From positions 124,001-188,000 of the forward strand of contig MLAV02000002.1 in assembly GCA_001870995.2 (NCBI GenBank): DNA of 64,000 nt. The letters are read 5' to 3'. Below are positions 44,421 to 53,286 of this stretch, one piece after another. The stretch's first letter is position 1. Each line of letters starts with the position of its first letter. A model generated the notes under the pieces. It was not told the DNA's origin and did not search any database. It was given only the letters and a program-made list of their open reading frames with translations. A program made the position numbers and the translations under genes. The DNA is from Chitinophaga sp. CB10 (GTDB taxonomy: Bacteria > Bacteroidota > Bacteroidia > Chitinophagales > Chitinophagaceae).

Positions 44421-47264
44421 ATGAAATATCCTCAGGCAAAATGTTTCAGGACATTGTTGTTACTGATAGTGTTATTAGTTGGAGGAAAGCTCTATGCCCA
44501 GCAGGCTAACTTCACTTACACTACTTCCCCGGCATCATTGTGCGCACCTGTTACAGTTACATTACAGAACACGACCACCGGCTCGCCGGTAATGTACACC
44601 TGGGATTTTGGGGACGGCCGTACTTCGCATGACTTAAATCCGCAAATTACCTATACCACCGGCGGCGTGAAACGTATTACCCTTACGGCAAAATATTATA
44701 ACACGGAAAGCAGCTACTATAAGGAATTTACAGTAGCGGCTACGCCTGTTCCTGATTTCCGGGCAGACGTTACCCAAAGCTGTAAAGTGTACACGGCTAA
44801 CTTCACGGACCTCACGCCGGATGGCGCCGTACGCACCTGGACTTTCGGAGATGGCAGCGCACCCGTGACCACTACCAGCGCCACGGTAGCGCATACCTAT
44901 TCCAAAGCAGGCAAGTTTGACGTGACGTTGAAAGTCGCTAACGCCAACGGCTGTACGCAGCAGGTTACCAAAGCCTCCTACATCAATATTTCCCTGCCGG
45001 AAGTAACGCTCAGCGCCCCGGTATCCGGCTGCGTGCCTTACCAGGCAGCGCTTACCGCCACTTCCACCAACACCATTAACGACCCGGTAACCGGTTATAC
45101 CTGGGAGTTTGGAGATGGCGTAACGCAAAACGGCAATGCTTCCGTTACACATACTTATACGCAAACCGGTACTTACCCGGTCACGCTTACGGTGAATACC
45201 AGCAGCGGCTGCGTCATCAAAAAAACGTTCGACAGGCAGGTACGCACAGGTAATCCGCCTGGCAACGTGAGCTTCACGGCCGCGCCGCTGGTGGCCTGCA
45301 CCGGGGAGCCGGTGCGGCTGATCGCCAACGCGCAGTATGCGGATACCTATAGCTGGGACTTTGGCGATGGCGCCACCCAGGAAACCACTTCCAATGATAT
45401 CCGCCATAGCTTCAACGCCAACGGCAACCTGAGCATACAAATGAAAGCCGGCAGCAACGGCTGTTACACTGCGGCAACGCCGGTGGCGGTTACCATCAAC
45501 GGGCCGGTATCTTCTTTTAGTTTTGTGCGTAACTGCAATAAAAAAAGCGAATTCAGTTTCACCAATACCAGTACCAATACCACGGCCAGCAGTACTTACC
45601 AGTGGGACTTCGGGGACAACAGCCCTGTTGAAACAGGCCGGGATGCGGTACATACCTATACTACTCCCGGCAAATACACCGTACGCCTCACCGTACAGGA
45701 CAACGGCGGCGCCTGCACGCACAGCAGCTTCCAGACGGTGTATTATTTCAACGCGGATTTCACCACAGGAGTAAGCGCTATTTGCCGGGGCAGCAATGCC
45801 ACCTACGAGGTGCTGAACGTGCCCCTGGAACTGGTGGCCGGCTACACCTGGAACTTCGGAGACGGCACTACGCAGCAGACTAACGCGCAAAGCTATACGA
45901 AAAACTGGCCGGCTGCCGGCACTTACGATGACCAGCTGACCATTCATTACAACCACCCCGCCTATTGCGACGATGTGGTGAGGAAAACCGGGAACATAAG
46001 CATATTGGCGCCGGCGGCCAACTTCGACCTTTCCGGAGGCGCTTGCGCCGGACAGCCGGTGAGTTTCCGCAACACGTCCGTGACATCTCCCAATATCCCC
46101 CTTACCAACTGGCAATGGGACCTGGGGAACGGACTGGCGTCCGCCTCGCAAACGCCGCCGGCCACCAAATACAGCGCCAGCGGCAGCTATAACGTGAAGC
46201 TGGTAATCACGGACGCCCGTAATTGTATGGATAGTATCACGAAAGCCGTAACGATCAACCCGGCGCCGTTCCTGAAGGTAACGGCTACCAATCCGAAAAT
46301 CTGCGAGGGCGCAGGCACTACGCTGACCGCTATTACAGACGGGAATGTGCAATGGCTTACGACGGACAATATCAGCTGCATCTATTGCACCACGCCGGTG
46401 GTATCTCCCCCGGCCTCTAAAAAATACCTGGCGGAAGCTACTAACGCCTACGGCTGTACGATGCGGGATTCCCTGGACGTAACCGTAGTGCCCAAGCCTA
46501 ACCTCACGGTGGCTGCCAGCGATATCATCGTCTGCTATGGCAGCAGCACCAAGTTACAGGCTTCCGGCGCCGCGTATTATAACTGGACGCCGGTGGATGG
46601 GCTCACCAATAATAAAATTGCGGACCCTATCAGCACGCCCACAGCGGATATCACGTACCAGGTAACCGGCGCCAACGACCCGATGTGCCCTGCCAGCACG
46701 CCGGTAACAGTGAAGGTAAGCGTGAAGCCCACACCGGAAGTAAATGCCGGCAAGGACCAGACAATTTCCGTAGGAACCGCCACCACGCTGATGGCTACCG
46801 GCTCCCTGGATGTGGTGAAATGGGAATGGTCCCCGGCGGACTACCTCAGCCATCCTAACAGTCCGGTTACGATAGCCACCGTGCGCAAACCAATGACCTA
46901 CAGCATTACCGGCACTAACCGATACGGCTGTACGAAAACTGATGTCATGGAAGTGAACCTGGTCTGCGGCAGCGATGCCATCTTTATTCCAAACAGCTTC
47001 AGTCCCAATGGAGACGGCGTAAACGATGTGTTCTATCCCCGCGGGAAAGGCATCAGTTTCGTGAAGTCGCTGCGCGTATTCAACCGCTGGGGGCAGGAAG
47101 TGTACCACCGCGAAAAATTTAATACAGACGATATCAGCAAGGGCTGGGATGGCTACTTCAAAGGCCAGCCGCAGTCCGCCGACGTGTACATTTATTTTCT
47201 GGAAGCTTATTGCGACACGAACGAGCTGTTGCAGCTGAAAGGCAATTTAACATTACTGAGATAA
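44421..47264 (+). CDS. PKD-repeat surface protein with gliding-type (type B) C-terminal sorting domain
   Basis: 947 residues, a shorter paralogue of the 1619-residue protein upstream of the IS element. Signal peptide to about residue 26 (KLYAQ), seven PKD-like units (YTWDFGDGRTS, RTWTFGDGSA, YTWEFGDGVTQ, YSWDFGDGATQ, YQWDFGDNSP, YTWNFGDGTTQ, WQWDLGNGLA) to about residue 610, three Ig-like repeats (610-850), and a type B T9SS sorting domain: IFIPNSFSPNGDGVNDVFYP, LRVFNRWGQEV, GWDGYFKGQ, ending LQLKGNLTLLR. The sorting domain is nearly the same as in its paralogue. A PorP/SprF gene starts 17 bases downstream. The ATG overlaps the stop of an 8-codon upstream reading frame at 44401-44424. Confidence 0.93.
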   Translation: MKYPQAKCFRTLLLLIVLLVGGKLYAQQANFTYTTSPASLCAPVTVTLQNTTTGSPVMYTWDFGDGRTSHDLNPQITYTTGGVKRITLTAKYYNTESSYYKEFTVAATPVPDFRADVTQSCKVYTANFTDLTPDGAVRTWTFGDGSAPVTTTSATVAHTYSKAGKFDVTLKVANANGCTQQVTKASYINISLPEVTLSAPVSGCVPYQAALTATSTNTINDPVTGYTWEFGDGVTQNGNASVTHTYTQTGTYPVTLTVNTSSGCVIKKTFDRQVRTGNPPGNVSFTAAPLVACTGEPVRLIANAQYADTYSWDFGDGATQETTSNDIRHSFNANGNLSIQMKAGSNGCYTAATPVAVTINGPVSSFSFVRNCNKKSEFSFTNTSTNTTASSTYQWDFGDNSPVETGRDAVHTYTTPGKYTVRLTVQDNGGACTHSSFQTVYYFNADFTTGVSAICRGSNATYEVLNVPLELVAGYTWNFGDGTTQQTNAQSYTKNWPAAGTYDDQLTIHYNHPAYCDDVVRKTGNISILAPAANFDLSGGACAGQPVSFRNTSVTSPNIPLTNWQWDLGNGLASASQTPPATKYSASGSYNVKLVITDARNCMDSITKAVTINPAPFLKVTATNPKICEGAGTTLTAITDGNVQWLTTDNISCIYCTTPVVSPPASKKYLAEATNAYGCTMRDSLDVTVVPKPNLTVAASDIIVCYGSSTKLQASGAAYYNWTPVDGLTNNKIADPISTPTADITYQVTGANDPMCPASTPVTVKVSVKPTPEVNAGKDQTISVGTATTLMATGSLDVVKWEWSPADYLSHPNSPVTIATVRKPMTYSITGTNRYGCTKTDVMEVNLVCGSDAIFIPNSFSPNGDGVNDVFYPRGKGISFVKSLRVFNRWGQEVYHREKFNTDDISKGWDGYFKGQPQSADVYIYFLEAYCDTNELLQLKGNLTLLR

Positions 47265-47281
47265 CATCATAACCTGGATAC

Positions 47282-48313
47282 ATGAAACACCTGTACCGAC
47301 TACTCCTGCTTTCCTGCATGGCCCTCTATGGATCGGGCGCCATGGCGCAGGACATCCATTTATCGCAATTCTACGAAACGCCCATCCTTCGTAATCCGGC
47401 GCTGATAGGGATTTTCAATGGAGATGTGCGGGTCCAGGCGGTGTACCGCAACCAGTGGAACCAGGTGACCATTCCTTACCAGACGGGTACTTTGAGCGGG
47501 GAGATCAAATTCCCGGTGGGTAACGCCAACGACTATCTGACGACCGGGCTGCAGCTGACCTACGACCGGGCAGGTACCAGCCGGCTGCAATCTACCCAGA
47601 TCATGCCTGCCATCAACTACCATAAATCCCTCAATGCGGACAAGGCCAGCTTCCTTTCCCTGGGCTTTATGGGCGGCTTTGTGCAGCGGCAGTTTGACCC
47701 GGCGCATATGACGTTCGATAACCAGTACACCGGCGGCCGCTTTAATCCGTCCATGCCTACCGGGGAAGAGGGTAAACTGGCGCTGCGCGGCTACAGCTAC
47801 CTGGATGCCGGCGTGGGCCTGAGCTATAACAGTGTGATCGGGGAAGAGGTGAATTATTATCTCGGGGTAGGGTATTTCCATTTCAACAGCCCGAAGGTTT
47901 CTTTTTATAACGACAAGTCCATCATGCTGAACACCAAGCTCACCTTCAACGCGGGCATTTCCATCCCGCTGGAAGAGCGGGTGAAACTGGTGGCGGAATA
48001 CAACCAGCTGCACCAGGGCAGCTACTCCGAGTACATCGGCGGGGCCATGCTGCGGTATGCGCTGATGGACCAGGGGCTGGAATCGACCCGGGGCATTTTC
48101 GGCGGCCTCTTCCTCCGCTGGAACGATGCGTTGATCCCTACGGTAAAGCTCGATATGGATAAGTATGAATTGGGGATGAGTTACGACGCCAATATCTCCA
48201 AATTGAGGACGGCGAGCCAGAGTTTCGGGGGCTTTGAAATTTCACTGGTGTTTAAAGGCTTCCTTAACAGCCGCAACAGTACGCTGGAGAGTGTGAATTG
48301 CCCAAGATTTTAA
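47282..48313 (+). CDS. PorP/SprF family type IX secretion membrane protein
   Basis: 343 residues. Signal peptide to about residue 22 (GAMAQ), then the family opening DIHLSQFYETPILRNPALIGIFNGD and YRNQWNQVTIPYQTG, GLQLTYDRAGTSRLQSTQIM, and a C-terminal barrel strand pattern (YELGMSYDANISKL, GFEISLVFKGF). PorP/SprF proteins are outer-membrane barrels that let type B sorting-domain proteins reach the surface, as SprF does for SprB in Flavobacterium. Placed 17 bases after the PKD protein gene, it is very probably that protein's secretion partner, and perhaps also serves the upstream paralogue. A second PorP/SprF protein is cut by the right edge of the window. Confidence 0.93.
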   Translation: MKHLYRLLLLSCMALYGSGAMAQDIHLSQFYETPILRNPALIGIFNGDVRVQAVYRNQWNQVTIPYQTGTLSGEIKFPVGNANDYLTTGLQLTYDRAGTSRLQSTQIMPAINYHKSLNADKASFLSLGFMGGFVQRQFDPAHMTFDNQYTGGRFNPSMPTGEEGKLALRGYSYLDAGVGLSYNSVIGEEVNYYLGVGYFHFNSPKVSFYNDKSIMLNTKLTFNAGISIPLEERVKLVAEYNQLHQGSYSEYIGGAMLRYALMDQGLESTRGIFGGLFLRWNDALIPTVKLDMDKYELGMSYDANISKLRTASQSFGGFEISLVFKGFLNSRNSTLESVNCPRF

Positions 48314-48478
48314 ACGCGGGAACGAATTGAGCGTCAAAAGATTGTGCAGGCAGCCGAAAATTTCCGTTAAAATTTACATAAAAACGAGAAAAAAGCTAAC
48401 AAAATGGCGCTGGATTTGTTAAATTTACATAGAGGTGTGCACTAGAGATCGTGTGATTTATCAATCAAAAAAAGTTAA

Positions 48479-48486
48479 TATATTTG
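48479..48486 (+). promoter_or_regulatory. -7 box TATATTTG for the small sorting-domain protein gene
   Basis: Exact TAnnTTTG match 25 bases before the ATG at 48512; a second weaker TATCTTTA lies at 48497-48504. Confidence 0.5.
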
Positions 48487-48511
48487 AAAATAATTTTATC
48501 TTTATAGCACT

Positions 48512-48868
48512 ATGTTAAAATCCTCTACCCTCATTTTATCTATGGTTTTTTGCCTGTTCTCGTTGGTGAGCAGCGCTCAGACCGACAAATCCCAGCCGGC
48601 AACGGACGGGGGTAGTAAAATTGTCAGACTGTATCCGAACCCCGCTACCTCCGCTATCAACTTCGAAATTCAGCAACAACATAATAACGAGCGTTTATAC
48701 GATCTTATTGTATATAATTTCCTGGGAAAGAAAATTGACCAGTTGAAATCCATTGGTCAGCGTACAACGGTGAACCTGGATAATTATTACAGCGGGCTGT
48801 ATATTTACCAGCTGAGGGACAGAAGGGGGAACCTGGTAGAATCCGGGAAGTTCAATGTAGTGAAATAG
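48512..48868 (+). CDS. Small secreted protein made almost only of a T9SS type A sorting domain
   Basis: 118 residues. A signal peptide of about 22 residues (LVSSAQ) is followed by only a dozen linker residues and then the full type A C-terminal sorting domain: IVRLYPNPATSAINFEIQ, LYDLIVYNFLGKKIDQL, VNLDNYYSGLYIYQLRD, ending ESGKFNVVK. The usual large cargo domain in front is absent. The sorting domain is normally cleaved when cargo is attached to the surface, so what this protein delivers is unclear; it might be a small surface protein or a competitor for the sortase. It has its own promoter and terminator. Confidence 0.88.
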   Translation: MLKSSTLILSMVFCLFSLVSSAQTDKSQPATDGGSKIVRLYPNPATSAINFEIQQQHNNERLYDLIVYNFLGKKIDQLKSIGQRTTVNLDNYYSGLYIYQLRDRRGNLVESGKFNVVK

Positions 48869-48887
48869 CGATAAACCTTAACGATAT

Positions 48888-48919
48888 TAAAAAGCCGGTC
48901 CTACATGGACCGGCTTTTT
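48888..48919 (+). terminator. Terminator after the small sorting-domain gene
   Basis: AAAGCCGGTCC (48891-48901) pairs with GGACCGGCTTT (48907-48917) around TACAT, followed by TTTCTTT; 20 bases past the stop. Confidence 0.88.
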
Positions 48920-49027
48920 CTTTACCCTTTTACATACATGTCCGACGTGGGCCATAAGATAGTTCGGTTTGCTAACCTCCTGTAAGGTACTAACCGATGG
49001 CGCCATCAGCCGGCAGTGGCAATATGC

Positions 49028-50200
49028 TTATTGTACTTCTACAATCAGGAATTTCAGGTAAGTCGTATTCTCGATATTCCAGAGGATCGGGTGATCCTGG
49101 GCCTGCGTCTGGAAGGTAACCTGGCGCAGTTTCTTTTTAGCGTCCTTGGCGGCCATATCGATAATTTCCAGGAAGAGGCTGGGCGGCACCAGGTTGGTGC
49201 AGGAAGCCGTTACGAGGAAACCGCCTGGCTTCAGGAGCTTCATCCCGCGGAGGTTGATCTCCTTATAGCCGGTGATGGCTTTCTGGATGTTTTCCCTGCT
49301 TTTGGTAAAGGCCGGCGGATCGAGGATAACTACGTCGAATTTCTTCTCCTCGCGGGTCCATTGCTTCAGCTGGTCGAACGCGTTTACTGCCTGGAACTTA
49401 CAGATATCCTGCAGGTTGTTCAGCTCCGCATTGCGGCGGGCGGTGTTCACGGCATGTTCTGAAATATCCAGTCCCATTACGCTTTTAGCGCCATAGTATC
49501 CGGCATGGCAGGAGAAGGTACCGGTATAGCAGAATGCTTCCAGTACATCGGCGCCTTTTACGATATGCTGGATAGCGCGGCGGTTGTCCTGCTGGTCCAG
49601 GAAGTAGCCGGTTTTCTGCCCATTGACGATATCCACATGGAATTTGAGCCCGTTTTCGTTGATGATCACGTTGGTGTCAAACGGCGCGCTGAGGAAGCCT
49701 TTCTGCTGCTCCAACCCTTCCAGTTCCCGCACCGGCACATCGTTCCGCTCGTAAATACCTTTAGGTGAGAAGATGCGGTTCAGCGCATCCACGATAGCCC
49801 CTTTCCATTTATCCATCCCCAGTGCCAGCGTCTGGATCACCAGGTAATCGTTGAATTTATCGATGATGAGGGCCGGCATTTCATCCGCCTCCCCAAATAC
49901 AAGGCGGCAGTTTTCCACATAGCCGATCTTTTTGCGGTATTCCCAGCATTTCAGGAGCCTGCGGTAGAAAAACTCATCGTTGATCTCTTCGGATTTATCA
50001 CGGGTGAGCAGGCGTACCAGTATCTGGGACTGGGGGTTGATGTAACCGCGGCCCACAAAATGGCCCTGGTGCGTGAAAACATCCACGATGTCGCCGGCGT
50101 TTACCGGCCCGTCGATCTCTCCCACTTCGTTCCCGAAAACCCAGGGATGGCCCTGCAAAACCCTGTTTTGTATCTTTTTCTTTAAAAAAACTTTAGTCAT
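49028..50200 (-). CDS. 23S rRNA methyltransferase, RlmI-like (PUA + SAM domains)
   Basis: 390 residues. The N-terminal PUA domain (about 1-75; VLQGHPWVFGNEVGEIDGPV, VGRGYINPQSQILVRLLT) is followed by an RlmI-type linker and a Rossmann methyltransferase domain with NGQKTGYFLDQQDNRRAI, motif I DVLEAFCYTGTFSCHAG, and the DPPAF catalytic loop (VVILDPPAFTKSR). RlmI in E. coli makes m5C1962 in 23S rRNA. No Cys-based second motif of the Trm4 type is expected in this family. It is divergent from grpE; the 138-base gap holds promoter boxes for both genes. Confidence 0.9.
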   Translation of the reverse strand: MTKVFLKKKIQNRVLQGHPWVFGNEVGEIDGPVNAGDIVDVFTHQGHFVGRGYINPQSQILVRLLTRDKSEEINDEFFYRRLLKCWEYRKKIGYVENCRLVFGEADEMPALIIDKFNDYLVIQTLALGMDKWKGAIVDALNRIFSPKGIYERNDVPVRELEGLEQQKGFLSAPFDTNVIINENGLKFHVDIVNGQKTGYFLDQQDNRRAIQHIVKGADVLEAFCYTGTFSCHAGYYGAKSVMGLDISEHAVNTARRNAELNNLQDICKFQAVNAFDQLKQWTREEKKFDVVILDPPAFTKSRENIQKAITGYKEINLRGMKLLKPGGFLVTASCTNLVPPSLFLEIIDMAAKDAKKKLRQVTFQTQAQDHPILWNIENTTYLKFLIVEVQ

Positions 50201-50218
50201 TTATCGCAATTCGAGGTG

Positions 50219-50226
50219 CAAAGGTA
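50219..50226 (-). promoter_or_regulatory. -7 box TACCTTTG for the RlmI-like gene
   Basis: Reverse complement of 50219-50226 reads TACCTTTG, 18 bases before the ATG at 50200. Confidence 0.55.
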
Positions 50227-50291
50227 AGAAATAGGCAGCAGCCATTATCATGCATTACCCGTTCAATGTCAATTTGTCGCCAAATCACCCC

Positions 50292-50320
50292 TTGGCAAAA
50301 TAATTGACAACGTATCTTTG
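50292..50320 (+). promoter_or_regulatory. Promoter of grpE
   Basis: TTG at 50292-50294 and TATCTTTG at 50313-50320, 18 bases apart, match the housekeeping consensus. The box contains the in-frame TTG at 50318, so translation must start at the ATG at 50339. Confidence 0.65.
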
Positions 50321-50338
50321 CAGACAATCATTACAATT

Positions 50339-50920
50339 ATGACAGAAAAAGAAAAAGACATGCATCAAGAGGAAATTAACAATACCGACAATGAGAACAG
50401 CATGCCAGATATTAACGCTGATGAGAATATGAGTGGAACTTCGCATATGAATAATGAGTTGGAAGAAGTTGGTGACCTGGAGAAAAAAGACCAGGAAATC
50501 AAAGAGCTGCGCGATAAATATCTCCGTTTGCAGGCTGAATTCGACAATTTCCGCAAACGTACTGCCAAAGAAAAATTAGAACTGATGCAAACTGCCGGCA
50601 AGGATGTTATCATATCTTTGCTGGATGTACTGGACGATAGCGAACGCGCTTCCAAACAAATGGAAACAGCCACCGAGCTACAGGCCGTGAAAGACGGTTC
50701 CCAGCTGGTTTTCAATAAACTGAAAAACTCCCTGTTCTCAAAAGGTCTGAAAGAAATGGAGGCCTTACACCAACCTTTCGATCCGGACCTGCACGACGCC
50801 ATCACTGAAATCCCTGCCCCTGCACCGGACCTCGCAGGTAAAGTGCTGGACGTGCTGCAGAAAGGCTACTATATGAATGACAAATTGATACGTCACGCGA
50901 AAGTGGTAGTAGGTAAATAA
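50339..50920 (+). CDS. grpE: Nucleotide exchange factor GrpE
   Basis: 193 residues from the ATG at 50339. An acidic, variable N terminus (about 1-45) is followed by a long coiled coil (KKDQEIKELRDKYLRLQAEFDNF) ending in the GrpE signature FRKRTAKEKLELMQTAGKDV, and the C-terminal beta domain with HQPFDPDLHDAITEIPAP and VLDVLQKGYYMNDKLIRHAKVVV. GrpE releases ADP from DnaK in the chaperone cycle. dnaJ follows after 113 bases on the same strand; dnaK is not in the window. The promoter looks like the ordinary housekeeping type rather than a heat-shock-specific one. Confidence 0.95.
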   Translation: MTEKEKDMHQEEINNTDNENSMPDINADENMSGTSHMNNELEEVGDLEKKDQEIKELRDKYLRLQAEFDNFRKRTAKEKLELMQTAGKDVIISLLDVLDDSERASKQMETATELQAVKDGSQLVFNKLKNSLFSKGLKEMEALHQPFDPDLHDAITEIPAPAPDLAGKVLDVLQKGYYMNDKLIRHAKVVVGK

Positions 50921-51033
50921 ATGACGATGTGGCATAAGCCAGGTCTATTACTATGCTGACAACTGACGGATTTATTATATTTTTTAACAGCACCAAAAAC
51001 TCCATACCAATGGAGTTATAAGTTTTTTATATA

Positions 51034-52197
51034 ATGTCTACCAAAAGAGATTATTACGAAGTCCTTGTTGTGTCGAAAACGGCTTCGCAGGATGAGATTA
51101 AAAAGGCTTACCGCAAAGTAGCCATGCAATATCACCCGGACCGTAATCCCAACAATAAAGAGGCAGAAGAGAAATTCAAGGAAGCCGCTGAAGCATACGA
51201 GGTGCTGAGCGACCCGGACAAGCGCGCGCAGTACGACCGCTTCGGGCACGCCGGCATGAACGGTAACCGCGGTGGATTTGGTGGCGGCGGTATGAATATG
51301 GACGACATATTCTCCAACTTCGGTGACATTTTCGGTGATGATATCTTCGGCTCCTTCTTCGGAGGAGGCAGGCAAGGCGGCGGCCCGGGACGCCGTGGCA
51401 GAGGTACCCGCGGTTCCAACCTGCGCGTGAAAATCAAACTCACCTACGAAGAAATCGCTAAAGGCGCCAATAAAAAGATCAAGGTCAAAAAATACGTGTC
51501 CTGCCAGCATTGCGGCGGCCTCGGTGCGAAAGACAAAAACTCTTTCCAGACCTGTAACACCTGCGGTGGCTCCGGTCAGGTAAGAAAAGTAACTTCCACC
51601 TTCCTCGGCCAGATGCAGACCGTGACCACCTGCCCTAACTGCCACGGCGAAGGTCAGATCATTACCAGCAAATGTAACCACTGTAAAGGCGAAGGCCGCA
51701 TGTATGGCGAAGAAACCGTCAGCATCGACATCCCTGCAGGCGTGGCGGAAGGCATGCAGCTCAGCATGAGCGGCAAAGGCAACGCCGGCGAAAGAGGCGG
51801 CGCCCCCGGCGATCTCCTCATCCTCATCGAAGAGGAACCGCATCCGGAACTGCAGCGCGATGGCCTCAACGTAGCCTACGACCTGCACATCTCCTTCCCG
51901 GACGCAGTATTCGGCACCTCCGTAGAAGTGCCCACCATCGACGGTAAGGCTAAAATCAAGATCCCTGCCGGCACACAAAGCGGTAAAATCTTCCGCCTGA
52001 AAGGAAAAGGCTTCCCATCCGTTAACTCCTACGACCGCGGCGATCAGCTCATCCAGGTAAACGTATGGACGCCTCAAAACCTGACCAGCGAAGAAAAAGA
52101 TATGATCGATAAACTCAACGCTTCCGAAAACTTTAAACCGAACCCGGAAAAATCTGAAAAAGGTTTTTTCGAAAAGGTGAGAGATATTTTCAGCTGA
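51034..52197 (+). CDS. dnaJ: Chaperone protein DnaJ
   Basis: 387 residues, all domains present. J domain (about 1-70) with YHPDRNPN, a Gly/Phe-rich linker (about 72-125; NRGGFGGGGMNMDDIFSNFG), the zinc-finger domain with four Cys-x2-Cys-x-Gly-x-Gly units (CQHCGGLG, CNTCGGSG, CPNCHGEG, CNHCKGEG; about 150-220), and the C-terminal substrate domains with VPTIDGKAKIKIPAGTQSG. It loads unfolded proteins on DnaK and stimulates ATP hydrolysis. It lies 113 bases after grpE and ends at a strong terminator. Confidence 0.97.
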   Translation: MSTKRDYYEVLVVSKTASQDEIKKAYRKVAMQYHPDRNPNNKEAEEKFKEAAEAYEVLSDPDKRAQYDRFGHAGMNGNRGGFGGGGMNMDDIFSNFGDIFGDDIFGSFFGGGRQGGGPGRRGRGTRGSNLRVKIKLTYEEIAKGANKKIKVKKYVSCQHCGGLGAKDKNSFQTCNTCGGSGQVRKVTSTFLGQMQTVTTCPNCHGEGQIITSKCNHCKGEGRMYGEETVSIDIPAGVAEGMQLSMSGKGNAGERGGAPGDLLILIEEEPHPELQRDGLNVAYDLHISFPDAVFGTSVEVPTIDGKAKIKIPAGTQSGKIFRLKGKGFPSVNSYDRGDQLIQVNVWTPQNLTSEEKDMIDKLNASENFKPNPEKSEKGFFEKVRDIFS

Positions 52198-52222
52198 GCG
52201 GAGTAATCAATACACTTTTCTG

Positions 52223-52267
52223 CAAGGAGAGAAACGGCCCAACAGCCCTTTCTCTCCTTGTTTTTTT
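52223..52267 (+). terminator. Terminator after dnaJ
   Basis: CAAGGAGAGAAA (52223-52234) pairs perfectly with TTTCTCTCCTTG (52249-52260) around a 14-base loop, then seven T. Confidence 0.92.
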
Positions 52268-52302
52268 CCCGGCCTCCGGCCCCGGCCCAAATCCATAGCA
52301 CC

Positions 52303-53244
52303 ATGACTGATAAAATGCAGATGTTCGAAAACCGGTTGACCAAAGTACACCGGCATATTTCCAAACTGGCCCGCCGCCAGCATATCACCTGCTACCGTAT
52401 ATACGACGACGATATCCCTGAATTCCCGTTCAGTATTGAAATGTATGAGGACTACGTGTACATCGCGGAGTACCACCGCAAACACGGTATGGACGAGGAA
52501 ACGCATGAAGCCTGGCTGGACGCCTGCCTGGAGCTGATCAGCAAAGTACTGGGCGTTGAACCAGCCAAAATATGGGTAAAACAGCGCCAGCGCAAGGAGA
52601 ACCGGCAAAGTCAGTATGAAAAGCTCAGCACGGAAAGCCATGAAATGGTAGCCCATGAGGCCGGGCTCAAATTTAAAGTCAACCTGTCCGACTACCTTGA
52701 TACAGGCCTCTTCCTGGATCACCGCATCACCCGCTCCATGGTGCGGGACGAAGCGAAAGACAAAAAAGTACTCAACCTCTTTTGCTACACCGGTTCCTTC
52801 TCCGTTTACGCAGCCGCCGGCGGCGCCGCGGAAGTAACCTCCGTGGACCTTTCAAAAACCTACCTGGCCTGGGCGGAAGAGAATTTCCGCCTCAACGATA
52901 TCGACCCTTCCAAACACCAGTTCGTACATGCGGACGTACTCCAGTACCTGGATACGCTCAAACTAAACACCTACGACCTGGTGATCATGGACCCGCCTAC
53001 CTTCAGCAACAGTAAGCGCATGAAGGAATTCCTCGATATCCAGCGGGATCACGTGGTACTGCTCAACAAAGTATTGCTGGCCACGAAAAAAGGCGGGGTG
53101 ATCTACTTCAGCAACAACTATCGCCGCTTCATCATGGAAAGCGATCAGATAGAAGCCAGCTCCATCAAGGATATTACGGCACAAACCTTACCGTTTGATT
53201 TTCAGCAGAAGATGATCCGCCAGTGCTACAGGATCATTAAATAA
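52303..53244 (+). CDS. Stand-alone RlmK-like 23S rRNA (guanine-N7) methyltransferase
   Basis: 313 residues from the ATG at 52303. It parallels the C-terminal (RlmK) half of the E. coli fusion RlmKL: FENRLTKVHRHISKLARRQ, ITCYRIYDDDIPEFPFSIE, VKQRQRKENRQSQYEKL, NLSDYLDTGLFLDHRITRSM, motif I LNLFCYTGSFSVYAA, VDLSKTYLAWAEENFRLN, and MDPPTFSNSKRMKEFLDIQR. RlmK makes m7G2069 in 23S rRNA. The RlmL half (THUMP and m2G methyltransferase) is absent, so here the two activities are separate. The in-frame TTG at 52258 lies in the dnaJ terminator and is not a real start. A weak hairpin follows at 53261-53283. Confidence 0.88.
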   Translation: MTDKMQMFENRLTKVHRHISKLARRQHITCYRIYDDDIPEFPFSIEMYEDYVYIAEYHRKHGMDEETHEAWLDACLELISKVLGVEPAKIWVKQRQRKENRQSQYEKLSTESHEMVAHEAGLKFKVNLSDYLDTGLFLDHRITRSMVRDEAKDKKVLNLFCYTGSFSVYAAAGGAAEVTSVDLSKTYLAWAEENFRLNDIDPSKHQFVHADVLQYLDTLKLNTYDLVIMDPPTFSNSKRMKEFLDIQRDHVVLLNKVLLATKKGGVIYFSNNYRRFIMESDQIEASSIKDITAQTLPFDFQQKMIRQCYRIIK

Positions 53245-53286
53245 TTGTTTCTCTCCCCATCCGCTACCATGGATGGGCAGCGGCTT

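Noticed and set aside
44634..46352. Long open frame on the - strand (572 codons) opposite the second PKD protein
   Set aside because: It mirrors the repeat codon pattern of a clear + strand gene, has no family features and no promoter; a shadow frame.
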